The notes under the pieces are model-generated. The model was not told the origin of the DNA and searched no databases. It worked only from the letters and a program-made list of their open reading frames with translations. 26,442 nucleotides of DNA, taken from positions 1-26,442 of the forward strand of contig JAVFAS010000052.1 in NCBI GenBank assembly GCA_034002405.1. Direction: 5' to 3'. A program made the position numbers and the translations under genes. This DNA is from SZUA-365 sp034002405 (GTDB lineage: Bacteria > Bacteroidota > Ignavibacteria > SZUA-365). Shown piece after piece: positions 14,581 through 21,742 of this stretch (position 1 is its first letter; every line of letters begins with the position of its first letter).

Positions 14581-14602
14581 TTCCCCATCGCTCACGAAAA
14601 CA

Positions 14603-14640
14603 CACGGCGCCCGGGTTCACCGGGCGCCGTGCTTTTATTT
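14603..14640 (+). terminator. Intrinsic terminator after the RRM gene (probably bidirectional)
   Basis: A perfect 12-bp stem (14603-14614 with 14620-14631), loop GTTCA, then CTTTTATTT. On the other strand the same stem is followed by TGTTTTCG, so it may also end the convergent lipoprotein transcript. Confidence 0.9.
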
Positions 14641-14741
14641 CAGATGGTCTGCATGTTCGAATGGTGGAGCAAGGCCGCGAACGGGTAGGATGCGCCGAGA
14701 GGTGGCGGAATCCGCGCCGCGCATGGCTCACCGTGCCCTGC

Positions 14742-15281
14742 TCACAGCGCGGCGATGTCACCCCAGGGATGCTGGCTGCGTTCGACCGTCTCCACGCCGG
14801 TCAGTGATTCGACCAGGTCGAGGCGGAATGAGAGAGGGCGCTGATCGCGCGCGACCCACGGTTCGATGACGACCAGGCGATACGCGCGCGGGGGAAGGTT
14901 GCTGATGCGGTATTCGAGATCGAAGAGTCCGAGCGGCCCCTGTGCGGTCGCCGCTTGCCGTTCGATGATGGTGATGATGTTTTCCTCGATGCGGACACGC
15001 AGGGCGAGGTCGGCACCGCTTCCGCGGAGCGCAGCGTTCGTATGCCGGACCACGAGGGAGGTGGTCGCCTCGTCGTAGTCCCAGGAGATCCCGCTCTCCG
15101 TCGCGGCGTAGGCGATGCCGTTGTCGTCATGATCCACGACCGTCGCGGGCGTGATCGAGGCAATCCGGGCATCGACGCCCGTGCTGTTCTCCGGCTCGGT
15201 TCCGCCGTTGTTCTCGCCGCAGGCCGGGAGCATCGCCGTGATGAGGAGAAGGATGAGGAATGGTTTGCGTGATGTCAACAT
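14742..15281 (-). CDS. Small lipoprotein of unknown function
   Basis: A 179-residue protein. Residues 1-21 are a lipoprotein signal (MLTSRK start, hydrophobic core, LPAC with C21), followed by a Gly/Asn/Glu-rich linker. It is therefore predicted to be lipid-anchored on the periplasmic side or outer membrane. The remainder is beta-rich in appearance (alternating pattern in DLALRVRIEENIITIIER and AYRLVVIEPW), suggesting a small beta-sandwich; I do not recognise the family. The start is supported by a perfect GGAGGTGA directly before the ATG. It converges on the RRM gene and diverges from the arginine operon. Confidence 0.8.
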   Translation of the reverse strand: MLTSRKPFLILLLITAMLPACGENNGGTEPENSTGVDARIASITPATVVDHDDNGIAYAATESGISWDYDEATTSLVVRHTNAALRGSGADLALRVRIEENIITIIERQAATAQGPLGLFDLEYRISNLPPRAYRLVVIEPWVARDQRPLSFRLDLVESLTGVETVERSQHPWGDIAAL

Positions 15282-15304
15282 GTCACCTCCATCTATGTGA
15301 TGAC

Positions 15305-15312
15305 CAAAGGTA
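15305..15312 (-). promoter_or_regulatory. Candidate -7 element for the small lipoprotein gene
   Basis: On the minus strand this reads TACCTTTG, an exact TAnnTTTG. It would place the transcript start about 20 bases before the ATG at 15281. No matching TTG is found at the -33 position, so support is partial. Confidence 0.3.
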
Positions 15313-15455
15313 CGTGGGTGGGTGTTCCGACGCCGCGTGCCCCCTCCATCATTCTCGTGTCATGGGGAATCAGGCGGCAGTGGCGGCGTCCTCTCTCTGT
15401 ATAACAATCAAAACGGGAAAAAGTCACAGAAAAAAAGCGAAAACGTATTTTTATC

Positions 15456-15487
15456 TTGCGAAAACCGGACAAAGGCACGTATATTTG
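15456..15487 (+). promoter_or_regulatory. Promoter of the arginine operon
   Basis: TTG at 15456-15458, 21 bases, then TATATTTG at 15480-15487, an exact match to the Bacteroidota -7 consensus TAnnTTTG. It lies in an AT-richer patch directly before the leader ORF. Transcription should start near 15491. I found no clear ArgR-type operator around it. Confidence 0.5.
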
Positions 15488-15514
15488 ACCCACATTCTCA
15501 CTCACCCGGTCGCC

Positions 15515-15622
15515 ATGAAACACGCCCGCATGTACGCAGGTCACTGCGTTCTCACCTCCTTCCGCGGCATTGCCCGCCTGCGACGAACCGTCCCCGCCGC
15601 CCGCCCCGGCATGCGACGATGA
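15515..15622 (+). CDS. Candidate Arg-rich leader peptide of the arginine operon
   Basis: A 35-codon ORF beginning about 24 bases after the predicted transcript start and ending 111 bases before the first structural gene. Eight of 35 codons are Arg (positions 5, 17, 21, 23, 24, 30, 34, 35). Four of these are CGA, as two CGA-CGA pairs, and the peptide ends Gly-Met-Arg-Arg-stop. It starts with ATG but has no evident Shine-Dalgarno. No protein family matches. Arg content is raised by GC-rich sequence in general, so the case rests on position, the terminal Arg pair and the downstream pairing potential. It may act by ribosome stalling when charged Arg-tRNA is scarce. Confidence 0.4.
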   Translation: MKHARMYAGHCVLTSFRGIARLRRTVPAARPGMRR

Positions 15623-15623
15623 G

Positions 15624-15727
15624 TCCTTCCGTCTGATTTCCCACAACGGTTCTCTCCGTCCCCGCCGCGTGCGACACGCGATCGCGGGACGCGTTCCTCC
15701 TCACCATCCGTGACTCGTCAGGAAGGA
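15624..15727 (+). promoter_or_regulatory. Candidate anti-SD / SD pair controlling translation of the arginine operon
   Basis: TCCTTCC at 15624-15630, two bases after the leader stop codon, is fully complementary (7 nt) to GGAAGGA at 15721-15727, the Shine-Dalgarno of the first gene. Pairing would hide the ribosome-binding site. A ribosome paused on the leader's last Arg codons (15614-15619) would cover the anti-SD. Between them are small alternative hairpins (15666-15680 versus the palindrome 15677-15686). The complementarity is seen; the mechanism is inferred. Confidence 0.35.
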
Positions 15728-15733
15728 TATGAC

Positions 15734-16522
15734 ATGTCGGTTCGCTTTCTCATCGAAACAGGACACGCGGGACACGCAGCCCACGCGGAAACCATTTGCG
15801 CGGCGATCGCGGAGGCCGCGCACGCGCGCGGCACGGGTATCGCCCGACGGACACCCGCCTACATCGTCGACAAGCTCACGGAAGGAAAGGCCATCATTGC
15901 CTTTGCGCTGGTCGAGGATCCAGCGGAGAACGGACCCAGTGCGATGCGCGGGACGGCGATGGAAAACCTGAGCGGGACGATGCGCGAGGTGGATGCGGGA
16001 AATCGGCGCAGTGCGACGGATGCCGGTCAGGTGTTCGCCGGCTTCTGTTATATCGAGACCTGGGGTGGGAAAAAGTATGTCGCGAACTCCGGTTTGGTTG
16101 TGCGACCCGAGTACCGTCACAGCGGACTCGCACGCGAGATCAAGCGCCGGGCGTTCGAACTCTCGCGGACGCGCTTTCCCGAGGCCAAGCTCTTCGGGAT
16201 CACGACAAGTCATGCGGTGATGAAAATCAATACCGACCTTGGATACGTGCCGGTGCCGTTCAGCGAACTGACCGACGACGACGAGTTCTGGAGCGGCTGC
16301 CGTAGCTGTCCAAATCACGACATTCTCGAACGGACGCGGCGCCGCATGTGTCTGTGCACGGGCATGCTGTACGACGCCGGCGATGCGCGGACCCGCTTGC
16401 GCGATGCCCTCCATCACCGGTCGATGACGGTGCCGCCGCCGGACTCGGATGCGGGGAACCCGCGCGCGCCGCGCGTTGACCATTCTTCACTCACCATGGA
16501 ATTCGAGGTCTATGATGTCTGA
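15734..16522 (+). CDS. GNAT-family N-acyltransferase, likely first enzyme of arginine synthesis
   Basis: A 262-residue GNAT protein of the kind that opens arginine operons in Bacteroidetes. It probably N-acylates L-glutamate (the ArgA step). As I recall, the homologue in Bacteroides thetaiotaomicron has been assigned to this step, with succinyl-CoA as likely donor. The acyl-CoA loop is LVVRPEYRHSGLAREI (121-136). A C-terminal block has C189-x2-C192 and C206-x-C208 (SGCRSC, MCLCTGMLY), a possible metal site. Residues 61-98 form a hydrophilic insertion. The C-terminal 45 residues are low in predicted structure. The start at 15734 has AGGAAGG seven bases upstream; an in-frame GTG at 15710 is less likely. 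Its end overlaps argG by eight bases. No argA or argJ of the classical types occurs here. Confidence 0.8.
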   Translation: MSVRFLIETGHAGHAAHAETICAAIAEAAHARGTGIARRTPAYIVDKLTEGKAIIAFALVEDPAENGPSAMRGTAMENLSGTMREVDAGNRRSATDAGQVFAGFCYIETWGGKKYVANSGLVVRPEYRHSGLAREIKRRAFELSRTRFPEAKLFGITTSHAVMKINTDLGYVPVPFSELTDDDEFWSGCRSCPNHDILERTRRRMCLCTGMLYDAGDARTRLRDALHHRSMTVPPPDSDAGNPRAPRVDHSSLTMEFEVYDV

Positions 16523-17807
16523 ACACCTCACGCCCCGGGCGGGCGATACCGTGACCGACGCGAACGATGCGAGCACACCGACATCCCCCGCGGGTGTCGC
16601 GGTGCTTGCGTTCAGTGGCGGACTCGACACCAGCTACTGCGCCCTGTATCTCTCGAAGGAATGCGGCTACGCGGTGCACACCGTCACGGTCAATACCGGC
16701 GGCTTCGACGCGGCGGCATTGCGGGAGATCGAGGCGCACGCCCTGCGGCTCGGCAGCGCGCGGCATGTCACGCTCGACCGGACGCAGGAATTTTACGACC
16801 GCTGTGTCCGCTATCTCATTTTCGGCAATGTACTGCGCGGCACGGTCTACCCGCTTTCCGTCAGCGCCGAGCGGGTCTTCCAGGCGGAAGCCATCGCGGA
16901 ATACGCCCGCGCACACGGGGCGTCCGCCATCGCCCACGGATCCACCGGTGCGGGCAACGACCAGGTGCGCTTCGACACGGTGTTCCACATCCTTCTTCCC
17001 GGTGTCCCGGTGATCACACCCATCCGTGATCACCGGCTCTCACGTGAGGAGGAGATCGCATGGCTGCGCGGTCACGGGGTGGAAATCGACGAGCACACTG
17101 CCGCGTATTCGATCAACCGGGGACTGTGGGGAACATCGGTGGGGGGACGCGAAACGCTGCGCAGCGATCTGGCGCTGCCCGAGGACGCCTGGCCGACGCA
17201 GGCGACGAGCGATGGAAGCGAGGAGATCGAACTGCATTTCCGCGGTGGTGAACCATACGGTGTGAACGACCGCATGGAGGACACGCCCGTCGCGGCCATC
17301 CGCGCGGTCGAACGGATCGCATCGCGCTACGCGATCGGGAGAGGCATGCATGTCGGGGACACCATCATCGGGTTGAAGGGGCGTGTGGGTTTCGAGGCCG
17401 CCGCGCCACAGCTCATCATCGCCGCGCATCGGTTGCTCGAGAAACACACGCTGACGCGTCAACAGCAGCTGATCAAGGATCAGCTCGCGATCACGTACGG
17501 CTCGCTCGTGCACGAGGCGCAGTTTCTCGAACCCGCCGCGCGCGACATCGAGCGGCTGTTCGCCCATTCCCAGCGTTCCGTGAGCGGAAGCGTTCGCCTG
17601 TTGCTCGCACCCTACCGCTTCGATCTGCTCGGAGTGCGTTCCGATCATGACCTGATGAACGCGGACTTCGGCGCCTATGGTGAGTCCCACACATTATGGA
17701 CGGGGGACGACGTGCGCGGATTCTCCCGCATCCTCGCGAATCCGCTCATGATGTACCATGCCGTCAACCCGCGCCGCAACGGCGGGGAGGAACATGATGC
17801 GCGGTAA
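16515..17807 (+). CDS. argG: Argininosuccinate synthase
   Basis: A 430-residue ATP-dependent ligase joining citrulline and aspartate to argininosuccinate (cytoplasm). The ATP pyrophosphatase P-loop is AFSGGLDTS (32-40) and the substrate loop is HGSTGAGNDQVRF (141-153). The N-terminal 28 residues before the P-loop strand are a Ser/Thr/Asp-rich extension not needed in most homologues. Start ATG at 16515 is favoured over 16512 because GAGGT at 16505-16509 is better spaced. It overlaps both neighbours: the GNAT stop and the argC start. Confidence 0.97.
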   Translation: MSEHLTPRAGDTVTDANDASTPTSPAGVAVLAFSGGLDTSYCALYLSKECGYAVHTVTVNTGGFDAAALREIEAHALRLGSARHVTLDRTQEFYDRCVRYLIFGNVLRGTVYPLSVSAERVFQAEAIAEYARAHGASAIAHGSTGAGNDQVRFDTVFHILLPGVPVITPIRDHRLSREEEIAWLRGHGVEIDEHTAAYSINRGLWGTSVGGRETLRSDLALPEDAWPTQATSDGSEEIELHFRGGEPYGVNDRMEDTPVAAIRAVERIASRYAIGRGMHVGDTIIGLKGRVGFEAAAPQLIIAAHRLLEKHTLTRQQQLIKDQLAITYGSLVHEAQFLEPAARDIERLFAHSQRSVSGSVRLLLAPYRFDLLGVRSDHDLMNADFGAYGESHTLWTGDDVRGFSRILANPLMMYHAVNPRRNGGEEHDAR

Positions 17808-18771
17808 CGTCTCCATCGCCGGTGGAAGCGGCTTCGTCGCGGGAGAGCTGCTGCGTTTGTTGGAGTCACATCCCGGCGCAACGGTGGTCTCCGTGCTCAG
17901 CGAGACGCAGGAGGGCCAAACACTCGGGCAGGTGCACGATGGCCTCGACACACTGGCGTCGCTCCGTTTCACATCGCGGATCGCGGAGGAGACGGAGCTC
18001 GTGTTCCTGTGTCTTCCGCATGGCGCGGCGGCCGGGTTTCTGCAATCCCGTGAACTTCCCGGTCATTGCCGCGTGATCGACCTCAGCCGCGATCATCGTG
18101 TGCGTGCTGGCGAATGGATCTATGGCCTGCCCGAACTCGCGCGCGCGGAAATCCGGCGCGCGCACGAGGACGGCAGGCACATCGCGAATCCCGGTTGCTT
18201 CGCCACCGCGATCCAGCTCGGTCTGCTCCCGTTGCTGCGGTCGGGTGCGCTGACCGGAGACGTGCACACGAGCGCCATCACCGGATCGACCGGCGCCGGA
18301 CGCGCGGCACTGCCGACGCTGCAGCACGCCTGGCGGCACGACAACGCGCAAGTGTATCAGGCGTTCACCCATCCCCATCTCGAGGAAATCCGCGCGACGA
18401 TGCGTCGTGTGCTCCCGGTGTTCGATGGGCGACATTTTTTCATTCCGTATCGCGGATCCTTCACGCGCGGCATCATCGCCACGAGCTATGCGGCATGCGA
18501 CCTCACGACCGACGCGCTGCGTGCGCTGTACCGCGAGACGTACGCGTCCCATCCGTTCGTCACGGTCGTCGACGGAGAGCCCGCCCTCAAGCAGGTCATC
18601 AACACCAATCAATGCATGATCGGTGTGCGTGCGATCGACGGGATGTGTGTCGTGGTCACGGTCATCGACAATCTGCTCAAGGGTGCCGCGGGACAAGCGG
18701 TGCAGAACATGAACTTGCTGTTTGGTCTCGACGAGCGCGCGGGCCTTCGTTTGAAGGCGAGCGTGTACTGA
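17794..18771 (+). CDS. argC: N-acetyl (or N-succinyl)-gamma-glutamyl-phosphate reductase
   Basis: A 325-residue NADPH-dependent reductase that turns the acyl-glutamyl phosphate into the semialdehyde. The cofactor loop is VSIAGGSGFVAGELLRLL (6-23). The catalytic Cys is in HIANPGCFATA (C135). ITGSTGAGR and the C-terminal CVVVTVIDNLLKGAAGQAVQ match the family. GGGGAGG stands just before the tandem ATGs at 17794 and 17797. The gene begins inside the end of argG. No acyl-group selectivity can be read from the sequence. Confidence 0.97.
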   Translation: MMRGNVSIAGGSGFVAGELLRLLESHPGATVVSVLSETQEGQTLGQVHDGLDTLASLRFTSRIAEETELVFLCLPHGAAAGFLQSRELPGHCRVIDLSRDHRVRAGEWIYGLPELARAEIRRAHEDGRHIANPGCFATAIQLGLLPLLRSGALTGDVHTSAITGSTGAGRAALPTLQHAWRHDNAQVYQAFTHPHLEEIRATMRRVLPVFDGRHFFIPYRGSFTRGIIATSYAACDLTTDALRALYRETYASHPFVTVVDGEPALKQVINTNQCMIGVRAIDGMCVVVTVIDNLLKGAAGQAVQNMNLLFGLDERAGLRLKASVY

Positions 18772-18774
18772 ACG

Positions 18775-18843
18775 ATGCAGCCCATTCCTTCCACCAATCA
18801 CGACGACAAGAGCACCGCCATGCGATCGGAGGCAATACAATGA
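18775..18843 (+). CDS. Possible 22-codon mini-cistron before argD
   Basis: This is a short ATG-initiated frame in the only real spacer of the operon. Its TGA overlaps the argD start as ATGA, the same overlap as at most other junctions of this operon. It has no Shine-Dalgarno and no recognisable sequence. It may carry ribosomes from argC to argD, or be chance. Confidence 0.2.
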   Translation: MQPIPSTNHDDKSTAMRSEAIQ

Positions 18844-20003
18844 GGATGTTTGACGTGTATCCGCGACACGATATCGAATTTGTCCGCGCGGAGGATGTCT
18901 GGGTATGGGATGCCGCCGGCCGCCGCTACCTCGATTGTTACGGCGGTCACGCCGTGATATCCATCGGACACGCGGAACCGTCGTTCACGCAACGCGTCAC
19001 CGCGCAGCTCGCACGCGTTCCGTTCTACAGCAATGCGTTCGCGAACAGCCTGCAGGAAGAGTACGCCGCCGTGCTCGCCGCGGCCAGCGGATATCCGGAG
19101 CATCGGCTCTTTTTATGCAATACCGGCGCCGAGGCCAATGAAAACGCCCTCAAGCTGGCGTCGTTTCATACCGGACGGCACGCAGTGCTCGCGGTGCGGG
19201 GGGCATTTCACGGACGGAGTTCCGGCGCGATCGCGGTGACCGATAATCCTGCCATCCAGGCGCCATACAACACCGGCCACGCGGTGGTGTTCGTTCCGCT
19301 CAATGACGTCGATACGCTGCGGGCAGCCTTCGCCACGCACCGTTTCGCCGCCGCGATCATCGAGGGCATTCAGGGCGTGGCGGGCATCCGCGAACCGGAG
19401 GTGGACTTTCTAACCGAGCTCCGAGCGTTGTGCGATCATACCGGCACCATGCTGATCGTGGATGAAGTGCAGTCCGGCTGCGCGCGCAGCGGTGATTTCT
19501 TCGCGCATCACCGTGCCGGTATCGCCGCCGATCTGGTCACGATGGGCAAGGGCATGGGCAACGGCATTCCCGTCGGGGGGGTGTTGATCACTCCGCGCAT
19601 CACCGCGATCGCTGGGATGCTGGGAACAACCTTCGGCGGCGGACAGCTTGCCTGTACCGCGGCGATCGCGGTGGGAGAAGTGATCGCGTCGCGGTCGCTC
19701 GCGGAGAATGCCGCGAGGGTCGGCACGGTTCTTCGTACGGCGCTGGCGGACATCCCCGGCGTCACGGCCGTACGCGGCCGGGGGCTGATGCTCGGCATCG
19801 ACACCGACGTCCCGGCGCGGCAACTGCGCGCCGCGTTGCTCGAGGACCATGGTGTGATCACCGGCGGCGCGGGTCCGGCAACCGTGCGTATCCTTCCGCC
19901 ACTCACGTTCTCGACGGCGCATGCCGATACACTCGCCGCGGCATTACGGACGGCGATATCCGAAATCCATGATCACACGCACAGCATCGGGAGACACGCA
20001 TGA
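18840..20003 (+). CDS. argD: Acylornithine aminotransferase
   Basis: A 387-residue class III PLP aminotransferase converting the N-acyl-glutamate semialdehyde to N-acyl-ornithine with glutamate as amino donor. Seen: CNTGAEANENALKLA (93-107), FHGRSSGA (123-130), IVDEVQSGCARSG (206-218), and the PLP lysine K237 in TMGKGMGNGIPVGG. IIEGIQGVAGI (173-183) replaces the more common EPIQGEGG, a variant I associate with Bacteroidetes ArgD. The start is supported by GGAGG at 18828-18832. The long frame open upstream overlaps argC and is not coding. The stop overlaps argF-prime (ATGA). Confidence 0.96.
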   Translation: MRMFDVYPRHDIEFVRAEDVWVWDAAGRRYLDCYGGHAVISIGHAEPSFTQRVTAQLARVPFYSNAFANSLQEEYAAVLAAASGYPEHRLFLCNTGAEANENALKLASFHTGRHAVLAVRGAFHGRSSGAIAVTDNPAIQAPYNTGHAVVFVPLNDVDTLRAAFATHRFAAAIIEGIQGVAGIREPEVDFLTELRALCDHTGTMLIVDEVQSGCARSGDFFAHHRAGIAADLVTMGKGMGNGIPVGGVLITPRITAIAGMLGTTFGGGQLACTAAIAVGEVIASRSLAENAARVGTVLRTALADIPGVTAVRGRGLMLGIDTDVPARQLRAALLEDHGVITGGAGPATVRILPPLTFSTAHADTLAAALRTAISEIHDHTHSIGRHA

Positions 20004-20947
20004 AGCAATTTCTTTCCGTTCACGATGCCGACGACGTCACCGCGCTGGTCGCCGACGCGCGGCGGCACAAGTCCGCACCCTTTCACCAGGAAGAAAGGGG
20101 ACGTCGGCGCACGCTTGGACTCGTGTTCTTCAATCCCAGTCTACGCACCCGGTTGAGCACGCAGCGAGCGGCGCAGAATCTGGGCATGCAGGTGATCGTG
20201 CTCGATGCGGGGCGTGATGCCTGGCAGCTGGAATTCGCCGACGGTACGGTGATGGACGGCGGCACCGCCGAGCATATCCGCGAAGCCGCGGCGGTGCTCG
20301 GGGAATACTGCGACATCATCGGCGTCCGGGCGTTTCCCACGCTGACCGACCGGGATGTCGACTCCCGCGAGGAGGTTCTTGACAGCATACGGCGATACAG
20401 CGGACGGCCGCTACTGAGTCTCGAATCCGCCACGCGGCATCCGCTGCAGTCGCTCGCCGACTGTGTGACCATTGATGAACTGCGTCCCGTGTCGCGGCCG
20501 AAAGTCGTACTCACGTGGGCGCCGCATCCTCGCGCGTTGCCGCATGCCGTGCCGAACTCCTTCGTCGAATGGATGCGTGCGTTCGATGTCGATCTCGTGG
20601 TGACACATCCCGCGGGCTACGAACTCGCACCGGAATTCATGCAGGACACGATCGTCGAATACGACCAGGCCGCCGCGTTCGACGGGGCGCATTTCATCTA
20701 CGCGAAAAACTGGTCGAGCTACGCCCAGTATGGGACAATCCTCCGCCGGGACACCGAATGGATGGTGACCGCGGGAAAAATGGCGCGCACCGACAACGCG
20801 CGATTCATGCATTGTCTTCCCGTGCGCCGCAATGTCGTTGTCGAGGATGCGGTGCTCGACAGTCCCGCGTCGGTCGTGATCCAGCAGGCGGGCAACCGCA
20901 TCTGGTCCGCGCAGGCCGTGCTGGCGCGCATGCTGGAGGCCTTGTAG
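20000..20947 (+). CDS. argF': N-acylornithine carbamoyltransferase, predicted N-succinylornithine type
   Basis: A 315-residue transcarbamylase that carbamoylates an N-acylated ornithine instead of free ornithine, the version found in Bacteroidetes and Xanthomonas. The carbamoyl-phosphate loop is NPSLRTRLSTQ (45-55), HPLQSLAD is at 147-154, and HCLPVRRN at 271-278. Over the whole length it follows the Bacteroides fragilis succinylornithine enzyme without gaps at the start (e.g. RLSTQRAAQNLGM, ATRHPLQS, WAPHPRALPHAVPNSF). The specificity position, Pro90 in B. fragilis and Glu92 in the Xanthomonas acetylornithine enzyme, is Ala90 here (MDGGTAEH). As I recall, Glu-to-Ala at this site gives succinylornithine activity, so the predicted substrate is N-succinylornithine. 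It is coupled to argD by ATGA. Confidence 0.94.
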   Translation: MKQFLSVHDADDVTALVADARRHKSAPFHQEERGRRRTLGLVFFNPSLRTRLSTQRAAQNLGMQVIVLDAGRDAWQLEFADGTVMDGGTAEHIREAAAVLGEYCDIIGVRAFPTLTDRDVDSREEVLDSIRRYSGRPLLSLESATRHPLQSLADCVTIDELRPVSRPKVVLTWAPHPRALPHAVPNSFVEWMRAFDVDLVVTHPAGYELAPEFMQDTIVEYDQAAAFDGAHFIYAKNWSSYAQYGTILRRDTEWMVTAGKMARTDNARFMHCLPVRRNVVVEDAVLDSPASVVIQQAGNRIWSAQAVLARMLEAL

Positions 20948-20950
20948 GAC

Positions 20951-21742
20951 ATGCACTGCACCGTGGTCAAGTTCGGCGGTTCCCTGCTCGATGACGATGC
21001 CGCGCGCGCGCGTGCGCTCGACACCTTCGCGCGGCTCGGTGTCCCGGGGATTCTTGTCCATGGCGGTGGTGCCGACGCCACGGCACTCGCCCGGCGGCTC
21101 GGGATTGAAACACGAATGATCGAGGGACGCCGCGTGACCGATCGCGACATGCTCGACGTCGTGACGATGGTCTATGGTGGTCGGGTGAACAGGACGCTCG
21201 TCGCCGGGCTCCAGGCGCGCGGCATCAACGCCTGCGGACTCACCGGCGCGGACTTCGATCTCATCCGTGCCGATCGTCGCGCGGCGGGCGCGGTTGACTA
21301 CGGGTGGGTGGGTGACATCCGTCGCGTCGATGCCGCGCGGCTGCACGCGTTGCTTACGGCTGGCGTCACGCCGGTACTCGCCCCGCTGACCCATGATGGC
21401 GCCGGCAACCTGCTCAACACCAACGCCGATGGTATCGCGTCCGCCGTGGCCGCGGCAATGAGGAAATTCGGCTCCGTTACGCTGCTGTATTGCCTCGATC
21501 AGGACGGTGTCCGTGACGACACGGGGGCGGTGCTTCGGACGATCACCCCGGCGGACGCGGCGGCACTCACGGCACGCGGCATCGTGCGCGCCGGAATGGT
21601 GCCGAAGCTGGCGACGGCCTTCGCGGCGCTGCACGCGGATGCCGGCAGTGACGGCGCGTTGCGTGTCGCGCTGTGCGGACTCACCACGCTGCATGCGGCG
21701 TGGCGCGGCGGCAAGGGCGCATGGACCGAGGTGCTGCCGTGA
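20951..21742 (+). CDS. argB: Acylglutamate kinase
   Basis: A 263-residue amino-acid kinase phosphorylating the N-acylated glutamate. Seen: VVKFGGSLL (5-13), ILVHGGGADA (34-43), the family segment EGRRVTDRDMLDVV (56-69), and NTNADGIASAVAAAM in the C-terminal nucleotide-binding half. It lacks the N-terminal helix that forms the arginine-sensing hexamer in feedback-inhibited kinases. Hence arginine inhibition at this step is unlikely, and control may lie in expression. It starts three bases after argF-prime, whose stop region TAGGAC serves as weak ribosome-binding site. Its stop overlaps the argE GTG. Confidence 0.95.
   Translation: MHCTVVKFGGSLLDDDAARARALDTFARLGVPGILVHGGGADATALARRLGIETRMIEGRRVTDRDMLDVVTMVYGGRVNRTLVAGLQARGINACGLTGADFDLIRADRRAAGAVDYGWVGDIRRVDAARLHALLTAGVTPVLAPLTHDGAGNLLNTNADGIASAVAAAMRKFGSVTLLYCLDQDGVRDDTGAVLRTITPADAAALTARGIVRAGMVPKLATAFAALHADAGSDGALRVALCGLTTLHAAWRGGKGAWTEVLP

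Noticed and set aside
14318..14869. A 183-codon plus-strand frame overlapping the RRM gene and terminator
   Set aside because: It is out of frame with a clear RRM protein and runs through a strong terminator hairpin.
15282..15733. An ArgR/AhrC operator upstream of the arginine operon
   Set aside because: I found no convincing pair of TGAATnnnnATTCA-like boxes near the promoter on either strand.
18066..18839. In-frame upstream extension of argD back to 18066
   Set aside because: It overlaps argC in another frame and is Arg/His/Pro-rich; the family N-terminus and a GGAGG site fix the start at 18840.
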